Below, in pieces: positions 8,704 through 17,413 of a DNA stretch of 64,000 bases. The notes beneath the pieces were generated by a model. The model had not been told where the DNA came from. It made no database searches and saw only the letters and a list, made by a program, of their open reading frames with translations. Made by a program: the position numbers and the translations under genes. Origin of the DNA: Eshraghiella sp964405265 (GTDB lineage: Bacteria; Bacillota; Clostridia; Lachnospirales; Lachnospiraceae). The stretch is from the NCBI GenBank assembly GCA_964405265.1, contig CAYONC010000003.1:62001-126000 (forward strand), written 5' to 3'. Each line of letters starts with the position of its first letter. Position 1 is the first letter of the stretch.

Positions 8704-10470
8704 ATGATAAAAATATTAGATAAGATAACTGAAATAATCAGTGCGGCATTCGTATCCTGCGGTTATGATGCAAAATACGGAAAAACCGGAATTTCCAACA
8801 GACCGGATTTGTGTATGTACCAGTGCAACGGAGCAATGGCGGCATCCAAGGAATACCATAAGGCACCATATATGATAGGAGACGAGGTTGCTGCATCACT
8901 TAAAGACAATCCTGCATTTGAATCAGTGGAATGTGTTAAACCGGGATTTATTAATATAAATGTCAGCAGCAGTTTTGTTGGAGATTATGTCAGGGAAATG
9001 TCGGAGAAGGACAAATTCGGATGCAGCAGTGAACCGAAGGATGAAGTTATTTTTATTGACTATGGCGGAGCAAACGTGGCAAAACCGCTTCATATAGGAC
9101 ATCTCCGCTCTGCCGTCATTGGAGAAAGCGTTAAAAGAATATGCAGCTTTGCGGGTTACAGGACGATAGGAGATGTGCATCTTGGAGACTGGGGACTTCA
9201 GATGGGACTTATAATTGTTGAGCTTAAATCAAGAAAGCCGGAGCTTCCTTACTTTGATGAAGCCTATGAAGGAGAATATCCGTCAGAAGCACCGTTTACC
9301 ATATCTGAGCTCGAAGAAATATATCCGTGTGCCAGCGGTAAATCCAAAACCGATGAAGAATTTAAGAAGGCGGCACAGCTTGCAACCCTTGAACTCCAGA
9401 ACGGACACAGGGGTTATACCGCGTTATGGAAGCATATTATTAATGTATCCGTTACCGATTTGAAAAAAAATTATGATAATCTTAATGTCTCTTTTGATCT
9501 TTGGAAGGGTGAAAGTGATGCACAGCCTTACATCAGCGACATGGTGGAAAAATTAATTGCTGATGGAATTGCTTATGAAAGTCAGGGTGCAACGGTCGTA
9601 GATATAAGTGAAGAAGGCGATACCAGGGAGCTTCCGCCGTGTATTGTAAGAAAGTCTGACGGAGCAGCCAATTATGAGACATCAGACCTTGCAACGCTTA
9701 TTGAAAGGGAAAAATTATATTCGCCTGAAAAATATATTTATCTTGCGGATAAGAGACAGGAGCTTCATTACACGCAGTTTTTCCGTGTTGCAAAAAAAGC
9801 CGGAATTGTAGGAGCAGATACGGAACTTAAATTCATCGGTTTCGGTACTATGAACGGAAGTGACGGAAAGCCGTTTAAAACACGTCAGGGAGGCGTGTTA
9901 AGGCTTGAGTATCTTATTAAGGAAATAGAAGATGCCGTTTATGAAAAAATAATGGAAAACAGAACCGTAGACGAAAGCGAAGCAAGGCAGACGGCAAAAA
10001 CGGTAGGGCTTGCTGCACTTAAATACGGTGACCTGTCGAATCAGGCATCCAAGGATTATATTTTTGATATTGACAGATTTACGTCATTTGAAGGAGATAC
10101 GGGACCATACATCCTGTATACCATTGTCCGCATAAAATCCATTATTAAGAAGTATGAAGAACAGAACGGAAAGATTAAAGGACTGCAGATTAATAATCCC
10201 GAAAGCAGGAGTGAGCTTGAGCTTATGCTTGAAATAACAAGACTGAATGATGTAATGGAGGCTGCATTTAATGAAACGGCACCACATAAAATATGTAAGT
10301 ATGTGTGTGAACTTTCAAATGCATTTAACCGTTTTTATCATGAGACAAAAATTCTTTCTGAACCTGATGAAGGCAAAAAGAACGGATATCTGGCACTCAT
10401 CGGTCTGACAAAAGACATACTTCTTACATGTACGGATGTGCTTGGAATAGAAGCTCCGGAGAGAATGTAA
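8704..10470 (+). CDS. argS: arginyl-tRNA synthetase
   Basis: 588-aa class I aminoacyl-tRNA synthetase charging tRNA-Arg. It shows the ArgRS N-terminal additional domain (about 1-110), the HIGH signature at residues 130-133 in ANVAKPLHIGHLRSA, the GDVHLGDWGLQ block, and the C-terminal DALR anticodon-binding domain (about 465-588). The KMSKS position reads FKTRQGG, a degenerate form common in ArgRS. A GGATGGTGA ribosome-binding region precedes the ATG. No T-box is seen in the 80-base gap upstream. The stop TAA shares its last base with the next start. Confidence 0.95.
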   Translation: MIKILDKITEIISAAFVSCGYDAKYGKTGISNRPDLCMYQCNGAMAASKEYHKAPYMIGDEVAASLKDNPAFESVECVKPGFININVSSSFVGDYVREMSEKDKFGCSSEPKDEVIFIDYGGANVAKPLHIGHLRSAVIGESVKRICSFAGYRTIGDVHLGDWGLQMGLIIVELKSRKPELPYFDEAYEGEYPSEAPFTISELEEIYPCASGKSKTDEEFKKAAQLATLELQNGHRGYTALWKHIINVSVTDLKKNYDNLNVSFDLWKGESDAQPYISDMVEKLIADGIAYESQGATVVDISEEGDTRELPPCIVRKSDGAANYETSDLATLIEREKLYSPEKYIYLADKRQELHYTQFFRVAKKAGIVGADTELKFIGFGTMNGSDGKPFKTRQGGVLRLEYLIKEIEDAVYEKIMENRTVDESEARQTAKTVGLAALKYGDLSNQASKDYIFDIDRFTSFEGDTGPYILYTIVRIKSIIKKYEEQNGKIKGLQINNPESRSELELMLEITRLNDVMEAAFNETAPHKICKYVCELSNAFNRFYHETKILSEPDEGKKNGYLALIGLTKDILLTCTDVLGIEAPERM

Positions 10471-11831
10471 TGAGTAAAGCAAAGGATTTAACGGAGGGAA
10501 GTCCCGTCAGGCTGATGCTGTCATATGGGATTCCCGTGCTGTTAGGTAATATTTTCCAGCAGATATATAATTTTACGGATACTGTTATAGTGGGAAGGTG
10601 TCTTGGAAACAATGCACTTGCTGCAGTAGGAAGTACCGGGGCACTGTTTTTTCTTGTAAACGGGTTTGTGACGGGAATAACAAGCGGATTTTCAGTACAT
10701 ATTTCCCAATGCTTTGGCGCGGGTGACTACAAAAAAATGAGGCGGTCACTGTATAATGCCATGGTATTATGGATACTTGTCACGATAATTCTTACTGCTG
10801 TTTCCGTGTCCATAACCATGCCGGTATTACGTCTTGTAAATACTCCTGACGGTATTATTAAAGACGCCTATGATTACATTGTTGTAATCTTTGCCGGGTT
10901 GTTTGCACCGATGCTGTATAATGCCGTATCGTGTGTACTCCGGGCACTGGGTGACAGTAAAACTCCGCTGTATTTTCTTATCTTTTCGGCACTGCTTAAT
11001 ATAGGACTTGATCTTCTGTTTATCATGACTTTCAACATGAAAATAGCCGGAGCGGCATGGGCAACGGTACTTGCACAGATTATAGCCGGTGCGGCGTGCC
11101 TTATATATACCCGAAAAAAATATGATATGCTAAGACTTCAGAAGGAAGACAGAAAAACAGACAGGGCAATAATCGGCAATCATATCAGGGTCGGAATACC
11201 GATGGCATTTCAGTTTTCCGTTAATGCCGTCGGAACAATAATACTTCAGAGTGCAATTAATAAGTTCGGAGAGATATATATCGCTTCATATACGGCAGCA
11301 CAGAAAACAGAACAGATAATAACACAGGTAGCAATATCGGCAGGAGTTACCACGGCGAATTACGTCGGACAGAATTACGGCGCCGCAAAGTATGACAGAA
11401 TACGGAGCGGGGTATGGAAATGGGCATTGTGCATTGCAATATCGGCAATAATGTCCATGGGAGTAATTCTTCTGTTCGGAAGACCGTTAAGCAGTCTTTT
11501 TATAAAAGACGGTAATGAGCAGATACTTGACCTTGCACAGATGTATCTCGGTACAACCACAAAATTTTACATACCGCTTTTCATGATTCTGGTATTCCGT
11601 AATGCCCTTCAGGCAATGGGAAAAACCTTAGTTCCGCTGCTGGCGTCATTTCTTGAGCTTGCGGGAAGGTCGGTTGTAGCATTTACGCTGCCTGATTACA
11701 TAGGTTATAAAGGGATATGTTATGCCGGTCCTGCAGCGTGGGTTGCAGCTGCGGTTCCTCTCATCGTTACCTTTATGATATATATGAAAATTTTTAGAAA
11801 AAAAGGATATTTTAATAATAAAATCAGTTGA
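10470..11831 (+). CDS. MATE family efflux transporter
   Basis: 453-aa polytopic membrane protein with twelve predicted hydrophobic segments. The start DLTEGSPVRLMLSYGIPVLLGNIFQQIYN is typical of MATE (multidrug and toxic compound extrusion) proteins of Firmicutes, followed by DTVIVGRCLGNNALAAVGS. These are Na+ or H+ driven exporters; the substrate cannot be inferred. I chose ATG 10470 because it matches the family N-terminus and overlaps the argS stop (TAATG). The in-frame ATG 10428 lies within argS. Confidence 0.92.
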   Translation: MSKAKDLTEGSPVRLMLSYGIPVLLGNIFQQIYNFTDTVIVGRCLGNNALAAVGSTGALFFLVNGFVTGITSGFSVHISQCFGAGDYKKMRRSLYNAMVLWILVTIILTAVSVSITMPVLRLVNTPDGIIKDAYDYIVVIFAGLFAPMLYNAVSCVLRALGDSKTPLYFLIFSALLNIGLDLLFIMTFNMKIAGAAWATVLAQIIAGAACLIYTRKKYDMLRLQKEDRKTDRAIIGNHIRVGIPMAFQFSVNAVGTIILQSAINKFGEIYIASYTAAQKTEQIITQVAISAGVTTANYVGQNYGAAKYDRIRSGVWKWALCIAISAIMSMGVILLFGRPLSSLFIKDGNEQILDLAQMYLGTTTKFYIPLFMILVFRNALQAMGKTLVPLLASFLELAGRSVVAFTLPDYIGYKGICYAGPAAWVAAAVPLIVTFMIYMKIFRKKGYFNNKIS

Positions 11832-11857
11832 CAAATACCCCTTTTAAACTTGATAAT
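11828..11857 (+). promoter_or_regulatory. promoter for the repeat-protein gene
   Basis: TTGACA (11828-11833), 18-base spacer, GATAAT (11852-11857). The -35 box overlaps the stop codon of the MATE gene. A transcript would start about 35 bases before the next gene. Confidence 0.65.
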
Positions 11858-11901
11858 AGATATATAAAAATTTACTGACGGAAGCGTGGGAGAGGGAACA
11901 T

Positions 11902-13368
11902 ATGAAGAACAGAAAAGCATTGGGAATAGCAGGAGCAATAGCACTCGGAGTTGCGGCAGTTACGGCAGCAGTTACGGTAGTTAAGAAGAAAACTGCACGA
12001 CCGGTTAAGAAGAGATATTTATTCAGACCGGAGCCGGTTAAGATTACACAGAAGAATATTGATGCTGCCAACAGACATGATACTTTCACGGATTCAGACA
12101 TAAGAGTGGAAGATCCGTATGAAGATGCATATGAAATGCCGACGGCGGAGAATACTGATACTGTAAAGTCTTTCTTTAAGGATGTTGAAGTTGTATATGA
12201 AGATGACGAAGACCCTGTTACGGTAACTGATGCAGCATCTGAACAGGTGTATGTGTCTGAAGATCAGGAAATTGTAATTGAGGCGGTAGTTGTAGGAAAG
12301 CAGGAAAATGTAACGGAAGCCGGGGCAGAGCCTGAGCAGGAGAGCGTAACGGAAACTGAAACAGAGCCTGAACAGGAGAGCGTAACGGAAGTCGGAGCAG
12401 CACCTGAACAGGAGAGCGTAACGGAAGTCGGAGCAGCACCTGAACAGGAGAGCGTAACGGAAGCCGGAGCAGCACCTGAACAGGAGAGCGTAACGGAAGC
12501 CGGGGCAGAGCCTGAGCAGGAGAGCGTAACGGAAACTGAAACAGAGCCTGAACAGGAGAGCGTAACGGAAGCCGGAGCAGAGCCTGAACAGGAAAGTGTT
12601 GCCGAAGATATACAGGTTGAAGATATTCTTGTAGGAAGAAATTCCGGGAATGATGAACCTTCGGAGGATTATAATGCGTGGGAGAAGACACCCGAACCGG
12701 TATTGGAATTTTACGAAGAGGATGAAGAGGAAGTGACGGAGACAGCAGGAGAGGATAAGAAAAATGAGCCTGCCGAACTTAAGAACCGGAATGATGAACA
12801 GCCGGACAGTGAAGATACGCTTCTTTCTCATGAAAGTAATTATGACTGGGTATATAACGTGGATGAGCATTATGACGTTAAAACTGACGGAACATGGGTA
12901 TACTGCCGGTCTGATGAGACTCTGACAAGCACGTCAGTTAATAAAAAAGGCGGACGGGAGACAATCAATATAGCTGATACATTCAAAAACCGGATTACGC
13001 CGGGCGGATACTGTATACTTAAGTACACCGGCAGCGAAAGCGAAATTGTTATTCCGTCTGAGATTAACGGCAAACCGGTGGTAGCGGCAATGAATACCTT
13101 CCGCAGCAACCAGAATATTAAGAAGGTTACGGTTCCGGCATCAGTTGAAGGTTTAAGAAGAACCTTTTACAGCTGTTATCATCTTGACAGAATTATTATA
13201 GAGAAAGGGTCAAGGCTGACATATGAGCTTGATGCCGTTATGTGCGGTAATAATGATATGGACAGCGGAACAGAATCAACAACCATATGCTGTACGGAGG
13301 ATTTGATTGAATTTTTTAAGAAGCAGTATAAACTGGGATGCCCGGTGGTATTTGAAGTATTAAAATAA
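11902..13368 (+). CDS. membrane-anchored Glu-rich repeat protein with C-terminal BspA-like repeat region
   Basis: 488 aa, not assignable to a named protein. An N-terminal hydrophobic segment (about 7-27) is followed by a basic patch (KKKTARPVKKR). An acidic region then contains eight 12-residue repeats of the type VTEAGAEPEQES (residues 137-232). The C-terminal 150 residues (about 340-488) hold cysteines and segments such as IVIPSEINGKPVVAAMNTF and IKKVTVPASV, resembling BspA-type leucine-rich repeats. It has a strong GGGAGAGGG ribosome-binding site and its own promoter. A cell-surface or spacer role is plausible but unproven. Confidence 0.7.
   Translation: MKNRKALGIAGAIALGVAAVTAAVTVVKKKTARPVKKRYLFRPEPVKITQKNIDAANRHDTFTDSDIRVEDPYEDAYEMPTAENTDTVKSFFKDVEVVYEDDEDPVTVTDAASEQVYVSEDQEIVIEAVVVGKQENVTEAGAEPEQESVTETETEPEQESVTEVGAAPEQESVTEVGAAPEQESVTEAGAAPEQESVTEAGAEPEQESVTETETEPEQESVTEAGAEPEQESVAEDIQVEDILVGRNSGNDEPSEDYNAWEKTPEPVLEFYEEDEEEVTETAGEDKKNEPAELKNRNDEQPDSEDTLLSHESNYDWVYNVDEHYDVKTDGTWVYCRSDETLTSTSVNKKGGRETINIADTFKNRITPGGYCILKYTGSESEIVIPSEINGKPVVAAMNTFRSNQNIKKVTVPASVEGLRRTFYSCYHLDRIIIEKGSRLTYELDAVMCGNNDMDSGTESTTICCTEDLIEFFKKQYKLGCPVVFEVLK
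12310..12597 (+). repeat. eight in-frame 36-bp tandem repeats
   Basis: Eight consecutive 36-base units encode the 12-residue motif VT-E-x-x-x-x-P-E-Q-E-S, with variants AGAE, ETET, VGAA and AGAA in the middle. The order of variants (AGAE, ETET, VGAA, VGAA, AGAA, AGAE, ETET, AGAE) suggests duplication of a two-unit block. Near-identical DNA makes copy number prone to slippage. Confidence 0.9.
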
Positions 13369-13379
13369 TGTTATCATGT

Positions 13380-13398
13380 GCCGCCCTGTATGGGCGGC
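13380..13398 (+). terminator. hairpin after the repeat-protein gene
   Basis: 7-bp GC-rich stem (GCCGCCC / GGGCGGC, 13380-13386 with 13392-13398), 5-base loop, followed by an AT-rich but not T-only stretch. Probable terminator between 11902-13368 and the YitT gene. Confidence 0.5.
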
Positions 13399-13428
13399 AT
13401 TAATAATATATGAAAGGATTTATGTAAA

Positions 13429-14295
13429 TTGAAGGAATTAAAATTAAAGAATTTTTTACTGCTTACACTGGCAGGTATTATTAATGCATTCGGTGTGACG
13501 ATTTTTCTTGCACCGGTAAAGCTGTATGACAGCGGTATATCCGGAACGGCAATGCTTTTATCACAGATTACACCTGAAAAATTCAGCTTATCCGTATTTC
13601 TTATTATTCTGAATGTCCCGCTCTTCCTCTTCGGACTTAAGAAGCAGGGCGTTAAATTTACGGTATATGCAATTTATACGGTAGCCGTATATTCAATAGT
13701 GGCATGGCTGATAAACAGTGTTCTTCCGATAGATGTCAGTATTGCATCACCGCTTGCCGGATCCGACCTGCTGCTGTGTGCCGTATTCGGAGGAATGATA
13801 TCAGGTGTCGGAAGCGGTATGGCGATACGGTTCGGAGGGGCAATGGACGGCATAGAGGTTATGGCGGTTATTTTTGCCAAGAGACTTGGAATTACGGTTG
13901 GAACGTTTGTTATGATATACAACGTGCTTCTCTATATTTTATGCGGAGTAATACTTAACAGCTGGATTCTGCCGCTGTATTCAATCGTTACATATATGGC
14001 AGCCTTAAAGACCGTGGACTTTATTGTCGAAGGTTTTGACAGGGCAAAAGCAGTAATTATCGTAACCGTAAAATATGATGATATCTGCAGGACACTGTCA
14101 GAGACTTTTGAACAGGGAATGACCATAATGGAGGGAAAAGGGTATTATTCCAATTCTGAAAAAAGTGTTATATATGTGGTTCTGAACAGATTCCAGATAA
14201 ACAGAATGAAGGAAATAGTGCATGAAATAGATTCAACGGCTTATATTACAATTACTGAGGTTGTTGATGTATTCAAAGCAAATCAGGAAAAATAG
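13429..14295 (+). CDS. YitT family membrane protein (DUF161/DUF2179)
   Basis: 288 aa with about five hydrophobic segments in the first 180 residues (FLLLTLAGIINAFGVTIFLAP..., GGMISGVGSGMAIRFGGAMDG) and a soluble C-terminal DUF2179 domain (about 205-285; KAVIIVTVKYDDI, ITEVVDVFK). This is the YitT/YqfU architecture, whose function is unknown; the C-terminal domain is thought to bind small ligands. The start is TTG at 13429, 10 bases after an AAAGGA ribosome-binding site; no ATG fits the family N-terminus. Confidence 0.85.
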   Translation: MKELKLKNFLLLTLAGIINAFGVTIFLAPVKLYDSGISGTAMLLSQITPEKFSLSVFLIILNVPLFLFGLKKQGVKFTVYAIYTVAVYSIVAWLINSVLPIDVSIASPLAGSDLLLCAVFGGMISGVGSGMAIRFGGAMDGIEVMAVIFAKRLGITVGTFVMIYNVLLYILCGVILNSWILPLYSIVTYMAALKTVDFIVEGFDRAKAVIIVTVKYDDICRTLSETFEQGMTIMEGKGYYSNSEKSVIYVVLNRFQINRMKEIVHEIDSTAYITITEVVDVFKANQEK

Positions 14296-14623
14296 CATGT
14301 TAAAAACATATTTGACGGAGTGTGACTTGTTTGAATAATATGTATGATGAAAAAACGGGATTACCTGATGATAAGTCCTATCTGGAATGTGGTCTTCCTG
14401 TAATTCAGCATTGAAAAGAATTTCCGGGAGAATTGATTTGGAAATGATAAATAAAATTATTGATGACATACCGTGTATAAGTTCCTTACATAAAGAATTT
14501 TACAGTACGATGTTGAAAGAAAGGAACGCATAATAGATTTCTCACTAAATAAGCTTAAGCATAAGGAAAAAGCTTTAAAAAAACATGAGTGTGAGTATGA
14601 ACGGTGAATGTATTGGAAATTGT
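14296..14623 (+). other. degenerate DNA, possible remains of a small gene
   Basis: No intact gene. Short coding-like pieces lie in different frames: about 24 codons starting NNMYDEKTGLPDDKS (from 14334) and about 40 codons ending SSLHKEFYSTMLKERNA (to 14532). This pattern fits a frameshifted relic, but I recognise no family. Confidence 0.25.
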
Positions 14624-14669
14624 AAAGTGTGTGATTTTTACATAATAAAAGAAATCACACACTTTTTTT
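14624..14669 (+). terminator. strong intrinsic terminator
   Basis: 14-bp perfect stem (14624-14637 with 14652-14665, core GTGTGTGAT/ATCACACAC) with a 14-base loop and a 7-T run (14663-14669). It separates the degenerate region from the convergent phosphopantetheinyl transferase gene. Confidence 0.8.
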
Positions 14670-14711
14670 GAACAGGTAAAATCCGTAACTCTGTTAATTC
14701 AAAAGAGGCAG

Positions 14712-15332
14712 TTAAAAAAGACTGTATATGTCATCTAATCCGATATTTATGATTTCATGAATTTTATCTTCACAGGAAGCAGTAGTGATATACATGTCAG
14801 GCTCAATATGGCGGCTGTTGAAAAAAAGTCCGTCAGTGTACCTCCGGCGGAAGTTTCTAAGAATACCTTCACCGGTATACTTCGATGCTGCCTCCTTTTC
14901 AGTCCACAGCCTGCAGAATTCCGCATCAGGCTCTGCGGATGAGAGAATAAAATCCGTTTCGCCGGGAGAACAGATTTTGTTAATAAGGGACAGATTAATC
15001 CTTTTGTAATTCTGTATATCCATACCTATCGGAATGTCTGAAAAAATACATGCTGCCGCATTGTCACAGTGGCTTATGTTAAAAAAAAGCTCCGGTTCGG
15101 ATTTAAGATACGGCTTGCCGTTATCATCATAATCAAAATCAGGAGTTCCGTTTATACCGTAAAATCTGCGATAACCATAGAGAAAAAGCATATAAGCAAT
15201 GGTGCAGGCAGCTTTTCCGTTGAAAAAACGGAAATTCAAGGCTTTTTTTCTCCGAAAATCCGGAAGAAACGGAATCAGCCTGCTGATGTTGTCTTCTGTT
15301 AATGTATCAAGTCCGTTATATAATAAAATCAT
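14712..15332 (-). CDS. 4'-phosphopantetheinyl transferase, Sfp/HetI type
   Basis: 206-aa enzyme predicted to transfer phosphopantetheine from CoA to a carrier-protein serine. The family motifs are present: FNISHCDNAAACIF, IGMDIQNYKRI and RLWTEKEAASKYTGEG. The Mg-binding Asp of the first motif and the Glu of W-x-E-K-E-A are kept; the second acidic residue of the usual D-x-E is Gln here. No polyketide or peptide synthetase is nearby, so the acceptor is unknown (fatty-acid ACP or a distant pathway). A GAGG ribosome-binding site precedes ATG 15332. Confidence 0.85.
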   Translation of the reverse strand: MILLYNGLDTLTEDNISRLIPFLPDFRRKKALNFRFFNGKAACTIAYMLFLYGYRRFYGINGTPDFDYDDNGKPYLKSEPELFFNISHCDNAAACIFSDIPIGMDIQNYKRINLSLINKICSPGETDFILSSAEPDAEFCRLWTEKEAASKYTGEGILRNFRRRYTDGLFFNSRHIEPDMYITTASCEDKIHEIINIGLDDIYSLF

Positions 15333-15653
15333 AATTATACCTCATCTGATTAACAGTATAATTGAAAAACATACCTGTTGCAAGCAGTCATATCCAATGT
15401 TTAATGGAATTATTTATGTCCTTGAATTTGCCTGCTGATTTACTTATACTGTTTCTGCTATAACAGGAAAATTCCTGTTAAAGAGTTCAAAAATTTGTGG
15501 AACACGGCAATGCTCAAAATGCCCCTTTATCGAAATACATATATAAAGTGTACCGGAGTGAGGATATCAGTGTAAAATGTTTATGCAATGCAGCACGGAG
15601 GTGCGGTGCTTAAGCTTAATGAAATGAGGTTACTCTGACTTACTTAATAAAAA
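15333..15653. other. non-coding stretch, nothing clear
   Basis: About 320 AT-rich bases between the PPTase start and the promoter at 15654. It must contain the PPTase promoter on the minus strand, but I cannot fix one. No ORF, RNA family or repeat is recognisable. Confidence 0.5.
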
Positions 15654-15682
15654 TTGACACAATAACAACAATATGTTATATT
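15654..15682 (+). promoter_or_regulatory. near-consensus sigma-A promoter
   Basis: TTGACA (15654-15659), exactly 17 bases, TATATT (15677-15682). One of the best promoters in the window, yet it reads into a unit with only a 15-codon ORF before a terminator. Confidence 0.75.
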
Positions 15683-15728
15683 GAACAGGAAATGAGGGCA
15701 AACTTTTAGAAATAAAAGGACGTAAAAC

Positions 15729-15776
15729 ATGAAGTCTGAAGCAGATTTTTTTGCTATGACGGTTCGGTTACGGTGA
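15729..15776 (+). CDS. 15-codon mini-ORF between promoter and terminator
   Basis: ATG at 15729 sits 7 bases after an AAAGGA ribosome-binding site and encodes MKSEADFFAMTVRLR. Its stop (15774-15776) lies inside the ascending arm of the terminator at 15773-15811. The unit (promoter 15654, start, stop, terminator) is complete and about 120 bases long. It could be a leader peptide, a small protein, or the truncated 5' end of a lost gene. No homologue is recognised. Confidence 0.35.
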   Translation: MKSEADFFAMTVRLR

Positions 15777-15811
15777 ATATCAAAAATTTTATTTTTGTAT
15801 TCACTTTTTTT
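15773..15811 (+). terminator. intrinsic terminator of the short unit
   Basis: Outer stem GTGAATA (15773-15779) with TATTCAC (15798-15804), extended by an A/T-rich inner stem, and seven T at 15805-15811. Confidence 0.7.
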
Positions 15812-15883
15812 ATGTCACTTGTTATTATGACAGACTATTTTGGAATAACCAAAGTTTAAGCAGCAATAGAAGCGGGAAAGTAT

Positions 15884-16231
15884 TTGTACAGTATGATGGT
15901 AAGATGTTCCATGAAAGGAAGAAATCCTAAGAATGGATATTGTGGATATGCTGAACATTTGAAGATTGAATCTGAAATGCCATATGGAGAGACTTTAATG
16001 AAAGTGTCGCCAGAATCTGAAGCCGGAATGACGGAGTATGAAGTAGAAGCAGCTGTTGCAGTAATGCTTAATCTGGCGGTTTTAAAAGTAAACGGTATGT
16101 ATATGCAGCAGTTGTATTATCGGTATAAGTATACCCGTGTACATAATAATGGCTGTATCACAGCTTGTTACAGGCAGAATTTCAATAAACTGAAACGAAA
16201 AAAAACGGTAGAGATAATCCGCGGAGATTGA
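15884..16231 (+). CDS. hypothetical protein, probably a remnant
   Basis: 115 aa with no recognised domain. Composition is ordinary, with a hydrophobic patch (VEAAVAVMLNLAVLKV, about 53-68) and a basic C-terminus (KLKRKKTVEI). There is no convincing ribosome-binding site at any start (ATG 15884, 15887 or 15911), and it lies among decayed sequences. It may be the remains of a longer gene or a chance frame. Confidence 0.3.
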   Translation: MYSMMVRCSMKGRNPKNGYCGYAEHLKIESEMPYGETLMKVSPESEAGMTEYEVEAAVAVMLNLAVLKVNGMYMQQLYYRYKYTRVHNNGCITACYRQNFNKLKRKKTVEIIRGD

Positions 16232-16255
16232 CACGGTAAAAGGAGAATGAAAGTT

Positions 16256-16942
16256 ATGAAACGTGAAGAAATACGGAAAGCATTATTTGACATGGCGGAT
16301 GAGGAATATAAAAAATTTCATGCCCGTCTTATTCCGAATGTAAATCCGGACCGTATCATAGGTGTAAGAACACCACGTTTAAGGGAGTTTGCGAAGAGCA
16401 TAACGGATGAGAAGGCTTTTATGGAAATTTTGCCGCATGAATATTATGAGGAAAATAATCTTCACGGATTTCTGATAGAGAGAATAAAAGATTATGATGA
16501 ATGTGTAGCGGCGCTGGATGTGTTTTTTCCTTATGTGGACAACTGGGCTACCTGTGATATGATATCCCCTGCCGTATTTAAGAAGAACAGGAACAGACTC
16601 ATTACAGATATTAAAAGGTGGCTTGCCTCAGAAGACATCTATGCCGTACGCTTTGCAATAGGTATGCTGATGAAACATTTTCTGGATGAAAGCTTTAAAT
16701 GTGAGTATATGGATTTGGCAGCCGGAAAAAAATCAGAAGAATATTACATTAACATGATGAAAGCATGGTATTTTGCGACGGCACTTGCAAAACAGTATGA
16801 TGCTGCAGTCGTGTATTTTGAAGAGCACCGGCTTGAACCGTGGATTCATAATAAGTCGATTCAGAAAGCAGTGGAAAGCAGCAGGGTGAGTGCAGAGAAA
16901 AAACAGTATCTGCGCGGACTTAAATTGAAGCGTATGTGTTGA
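16256..16942 (+). CDS. AlkD-like DNA alkylation repair protein
   Basis: 228-aa HEAT-repeat protein of the AlkC/AlkD family, monofunctional glycosylases for alkylated purines. Family segments are visible: IIGVRTPRLREFAKSI, the DNWATCDMISP block with the conserved Trp and Asp, VRFAIGMLMKHFLD and YYINMMKAWYFATALAK. ATG 16256 is chosen because AGGAG (16241-16245) is 10 bases upstream; ATG 16247 would be only one base from it. The gene is flanked by degenerate DNA on both sides and appears to be a single-gene unit. Confidence 0.85.
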   Translation: MKREEIRKALFDMADEEYKKFHARLIPNVNPDRIIGVRTPRLREFAKSITDEKAFMEILPHEYYEENNLHGFLIERIKDYDECVAALDVFFPYVDNWATCDMISPAVFKKNRNRLITDIKRWLASEDIYAVRFAIGMLMKHFLDESFKCEYMDLAAGKKSEEYYINMMKAWYFATALAKQYDAAVVYFEEHRLEPWIHNKSIQKAVESSRVSAEKKQYLRGLKLKRMC

Positions 16943-17010
16943 ATTTAAATAACTGCCGTGATACAATTCTGCATGCGGAGAGAATAATATGAACAGAAAA
17001 AAACAGCCGT

Positions 17011-17321
17011 TTAAGTGCCGGAACCGATGAGGGCATTGAAAAATTAAAGAATGTACGTGCCGTAATTGAACGTGTACAGCAGAATGTTGCCGACATAACG
17101 GCACAGGCAGAGGAAAATTCCGATAAATTAAATAAACAGAGCGGATATTTTGTGAGTGTATACGAAGGTATGCAGAAAATGTTAAGAATGAAAATGAAAA
17201 ATTCGGAACAATAAGTCAGATGGCGGAGAGCAACGCCTCCGATACGGTTGAGGTTGCGTTACAGGCAGGCACCATAAATGAAATGGTGAACGAAATGTCG
17301 CGCCTGCTCGGACAGGAATAA
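17011..17321 (+). pseudogene. C-terminal remnant of a methyl-accepting chemotaxis receptor
   Basis: Two adjacent frames together give a coiled-coil sequence typical of a receptor tail. The first reads SAGTDEGIEKLKNVRAVIER and later ITAQAEENSDKLNKQS, and runs to TAA at 17212-17214. After a shift near 17190 the next reads NEKFGTISQMAES, then VALQAGTINEMVNEMSRLL, to TAA 17319-17321. There is no start codon, sensor domain or membrane segment. It is a truncated and frameshifted pseudogene. Confidence 0.55.
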
Positions 17322-17340
17322 ATTACATAGGATTATACCG

Positions 17341-17362
17341 GGGCATGCCGTAAGGTATGCCC
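17341..17362 (+). terminator. hairpin after the receptor remnant
   Basis: 9-bp stem with one G-U pair (17341-17349 with 17354-17362) and a 4-base loop. It is not followed by a T run, so it is only a possible terminator, left from the decayed gene. Confidence 0.35.
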
Positions 17363-17413
17363 TGTATCATCTGAAAACAAAAGGCTTTTGTGAAGAAATA
17401 CGAAAAATCACTG

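Noticed and set aside
12310..12597. Direct repeats considered as a CRISPR array
   Set aside because: Units are contiguous without spacers, in frame, and encode a protein repeat. The same holds for 48152-48316.
12094..12870. 258-codon open frame on the minus strand
   Set aside because: It runs antisense through the 36-base repeats of the plus-strand gene; the repeat keeps several frames open. No ribosome-binding site or family features.
15773..15858. Small hydrophobic ORF starting GTG 15773
   Set aside because: No ribosome-binding site and its first codons form the terminator stem.
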